Of a stretch of DNA of 64,000 nt, positions 62,708 to 64,000 are shown piece by piece. Below the pieces are notes generated by a model. The model was not told the DNA's origin and did not search any database. It saw only the letters and a list, made by a program, of their open reading frames with translations. The DNA is taken from positions 3,224,001 through 3,288,000 of the forward strand of contig NZ_CAAHFH010000001.1 of NCBI RefSeq assembly GCF_900890705.1, written 5' to 3'. Made by a program: the position numbers and the translations under genes. This stretch comes from Pontiella sulfatireligans. Its GTDB lineage: Bacteria > Verrucomicrobiota > Kiritimatiellia > Kiritimatiellales > Pontiellaceae. Numbering within the stretch: position 1 is the stretch's first letter; each line of letters opens with the position of its first letter.

Positions 62708-63346
62708 CTATGCGGGAAAACGCGGGGCAATAAAGACCGGCGGGTGCATGTAGAGCGGCTCGAAAGGTTCAGAGGCGATTCCGCGTTCCAACCGCTGGGA
62801 AACAAGCAGTCCCAGTGCTCCGGCTGTTGGGAAAACCGGTGCGGCGTTTCCCAGGGTACGGAAATTTTCGAGAAGCTCCTGCAGGCGGTCGTGGTCGGGG
62901 CTGACCACAAGGGCGTCGGGGGGGACAAACCCAGCCAGCTCGTCGAGCTCCATCAACTGGAATTCTTTCTCAAGCTCAGTGCCGGAAAACACGCCGGCCC
63001 ACACCTTGCTGCGCCGGGCATCGCCAACCACCGCAGTTTGGGGGGCGCCGCATTGCGCCGCCAGCGCCGCACCGCTGTTGAGCGCATAGACCGGCGCCTT
63101 GGACGGCGCCGCGAGTGAATTGATTACGGAGAATCCGATGCGCATGCCGGAAAAGGCGCCGGGGCCGCGCCCGACGGCAAAAAGATCGACGGAGCTCCAA
63201 TCGACGGCCATTTCGGCCATGGAATCGAAGAGTTGCTGGCGGTTCTTGAAGGTTTCCTCCCAACTGCTTTCCGCCGACACCGCGCCGCCTTCAACGAGGG
63301 CAATGCTGCCGAACCGGGAACTGAGGTCGATGGCAAAAATCTTCAT
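62708..63346 (-). CDS. tsaB: tRNA threonylcarbamoyladenosine biosynthesis protein TsaB
   Basis: A 212-residue member of the ASKHA fold that supports TsaD in making t6A at position 37 of ANN-reading tRNAs. The N-terminal MKIFAIDLSSRFGSIALV and the family signature GRGPGAFSGMRIGF near residue 60 are clear. VVGDARRSKVWAGVF near 107 also fits. The C-terminal part is short, as usual for TsaB compared with TsaD. Its start overlaps the tsaE stop by 4 bases, so the two are co-translated. tsaD is not in this window. Confidence 0.93.
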   Translation of the reverse strand: MKIFAIDLSSRFGSIALVEGGAVSAESSWEETFKNRQQLFDSMAEMAVDWSSVDLFAVGRGPGAFSGMRIGFSVINSLAAPSKAPVYALNSGAALAAQCGAPQTAVVGDARRSKVWAGVFSGTELEKEFQLMELDELAGFVPPDALVVSPDHDRLQELLENFRTLGNAAPVFPTAGALGLLVSQRLERGIASEPFEPLYMHPPVFIAPRFPA

Positions 63347-63771
63347 GCTTCGTTCTCCCTGAAAATGCGGAACGTGCGCGTTCCAGTGTGTGAGTCGGCC
63401 TTGATTTGAACGTGCAGCAGATCCGGCGGGAGCAGGCCTTCGGCGCGCTCAGCCCATTCGATGGCGGTGATGCCGTTGACATCGAAATATTCCTCGAGGC
63501 CGAGGCCGAGCGCCTCCTCGGGGCCGGACAGGCGGTAAAGGTCGATGTGATGGAGCGGCAGGCGACCTTCGTACTCGCCGATGAGCGTGTAGGTCGGGCT
63601 GGTGATCGGCTCGTCGATGTCCAGCGCGGCGGCGTAGCCTTGGATGAAGCAGGTTTTGCCTGCGCCAAGGTCGCCATGCAGGGCGATGACCGTTCCGGGG
63701 CCGAGCTCGTCCGCCAGTTCGGCGGCGAGGGCCCATGTCTCATCAGGGCTGTTTGTTTCAACAATGCGCAT
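63343..63771 (-). CDS. tsaE: tRNA threonylcarbamoyladenosine ATPase TsaE
   Basis: A 142-residue P-loop ATPase that works with TsaB and TsaD. Walker A is HGDLGAGKTCFIQG near residue 33. The SPTYTLIGEYEG and HHIDLYRLSGPEEALGLG segments and the AIEWAERA motif are standard for the YjeE/TsaE family. The length is normal. It is the upstream gene of the tsaE-tsaB pair. Confidence 0.95.
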   Translation of the reverse strand: MRIVETNSPDETWALAAELADELGPGTVIALHGDLGAGKTCFIQGYAAALDIDEPITSPTYTLIGEYEGRLPLHHIDLYRLSGPEEALGLGLEEYFDVNGITAIEWAERAEGLLPPDLLHVQIKADSHTGTRTFRIFRENEA

Positions 63772-63836
63772 GAGGTGCTCTCTTTCAGAAAAAATGCGAC
63801 GGGAAACTACAATCCTCTTCCGACCATTGAAAGTTT

Positions 63837-64000
63837 CTATTTTGCGAAGTTGATCCCAAAGCTGGTCGGCGGGCTGGAGACTTCCATGCCGTCGGCATAG
63901 ACGGCGATGACGCGGATGCGATTGGGGCCTTCGCCCACGAGTTGCTCGTCGAGCACCAGTTCGGCACCCCGCTCGTAGACCTTTTCGTCGAGCAGCTGCA
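63837..64000 (-). CDS. 3' end of an unknown gene (start beyond window)
   Basis: The last 53 residues are visible: QLLDEKVYERGAELVLDE, then QLVGEGPNRIRVIAVYADG and MEVSSPPTSFGINFAK with a stop at 63837-63839. The GEGPNRIRVIAVYADG run looks like a beta-sandwich end domain of a secreted or surface protein. I cannot name the family from this fragment. It is upstream of tsaE in the same direction, 65 bases away. Confidence 0.7.
   Translation of the reverse strand, partial: QLLDEKVYERGAELVLDEQLVGEGPNRIRVIAVYADGMEVSSPPTSFGINFAK

Noticed and set aside
62467..62928. N-terminal extension of the exported protein through the tRNA gene
   Set aside because: The frame is open only by chance across tRNA-Leu and its terminator. 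The signal peptide and ribosome-binding site place the start at 62466.

Overview
The window looks like part of the chromosome of a Gram-negative, probably anaerobic or microaerobic bacterium. RND pumps with a TolC-type channel and an LpxL-like acyltransferase point to an outer membrane. Hydroxylamine reductase under an FNR-type box and an Nfn-type flavoprotein pair point to anaerobic metabolism. Most of the window is GC-rich, and the intergenic DNA is full of palindromic repeats. My best guess, from gene content and general style only, is a member of the PVC group (Kiritimatiellota or Verrucomicrobiota). No rRNA or other marker gene is present to confirm this.

Layout. 1-1.4 kb: an AT-rich, probably foreign segment with the 5' part of a GHKL-type ATPase gene running off the left edge. 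1.4-20.6 kb: a nitrogen and 2-oxoglutarate island. It holds a decayed second gltD, a pyruvate-phosphate-dikinase-like protein, an NrpR-like (DUF128) repressor divergent from gdhA, an NfnAB pair, carB, a DUF1846 protein and gltBD. A perfect palindrome, CGGCAATATTGCCG, overlaps the predicted nrpR promoter, and related dyads lie in the gdhA leader. This suggests the archaeal-type nitrogen repressor controls itself and gdhA. 20.7-26.3 kb: a STAS-like protein, a BaiN-like flavoprotein, an exported protein, ruvA and typA. 26.4-33.1 kb: a defence-like patch with a single-chain MmeI-like restriction-modification enzyme, a YhcG/DUF1016 PD-(D/E)XK protein and a J-domain-like protein. It is littered with GTAG-headed palindromes of REP/REPIN type, two of them inside the MmeI-like coding sequence and two apparently supplying stop codons. 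33.1-37.6 kb: dnaE and a lipid A acyltransferase-like gene.

37.7-49.3 kb: two consecutive RND efflux operons, each headed by its own TetR-family gene; only the second encodes a TolC protein. 49.4-57.3 kb: a palindromic element, an ABC-F ATPase, and a DUF2760-Hsp70-Hsp70(DUF3731) cassette followed by a 41-residue lysine-rich protein. 57.6-64 kb: a PAS histidine kinase whose 3' end overlaps a relic of another Hsp70 gene, an SGNH hydrolase, hcp with a class II FNR-type promoter, an exported protein, tRNA-Leu(CAG), tsaB-tsaE, and the 3' end of an unknown gene.

How the genes fit together: GdhA, GltBD and CarB handle ammonium and glutamine nitrogen, and NfnAB would balance the NADPH they use. Hcp handles reactive nitrogen under low oxygen. 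The two most unusual things are the bacterial NrpR-gdhA regulatory unit and the several REPIN-like families in a short patch with no RAYT transposase in view.
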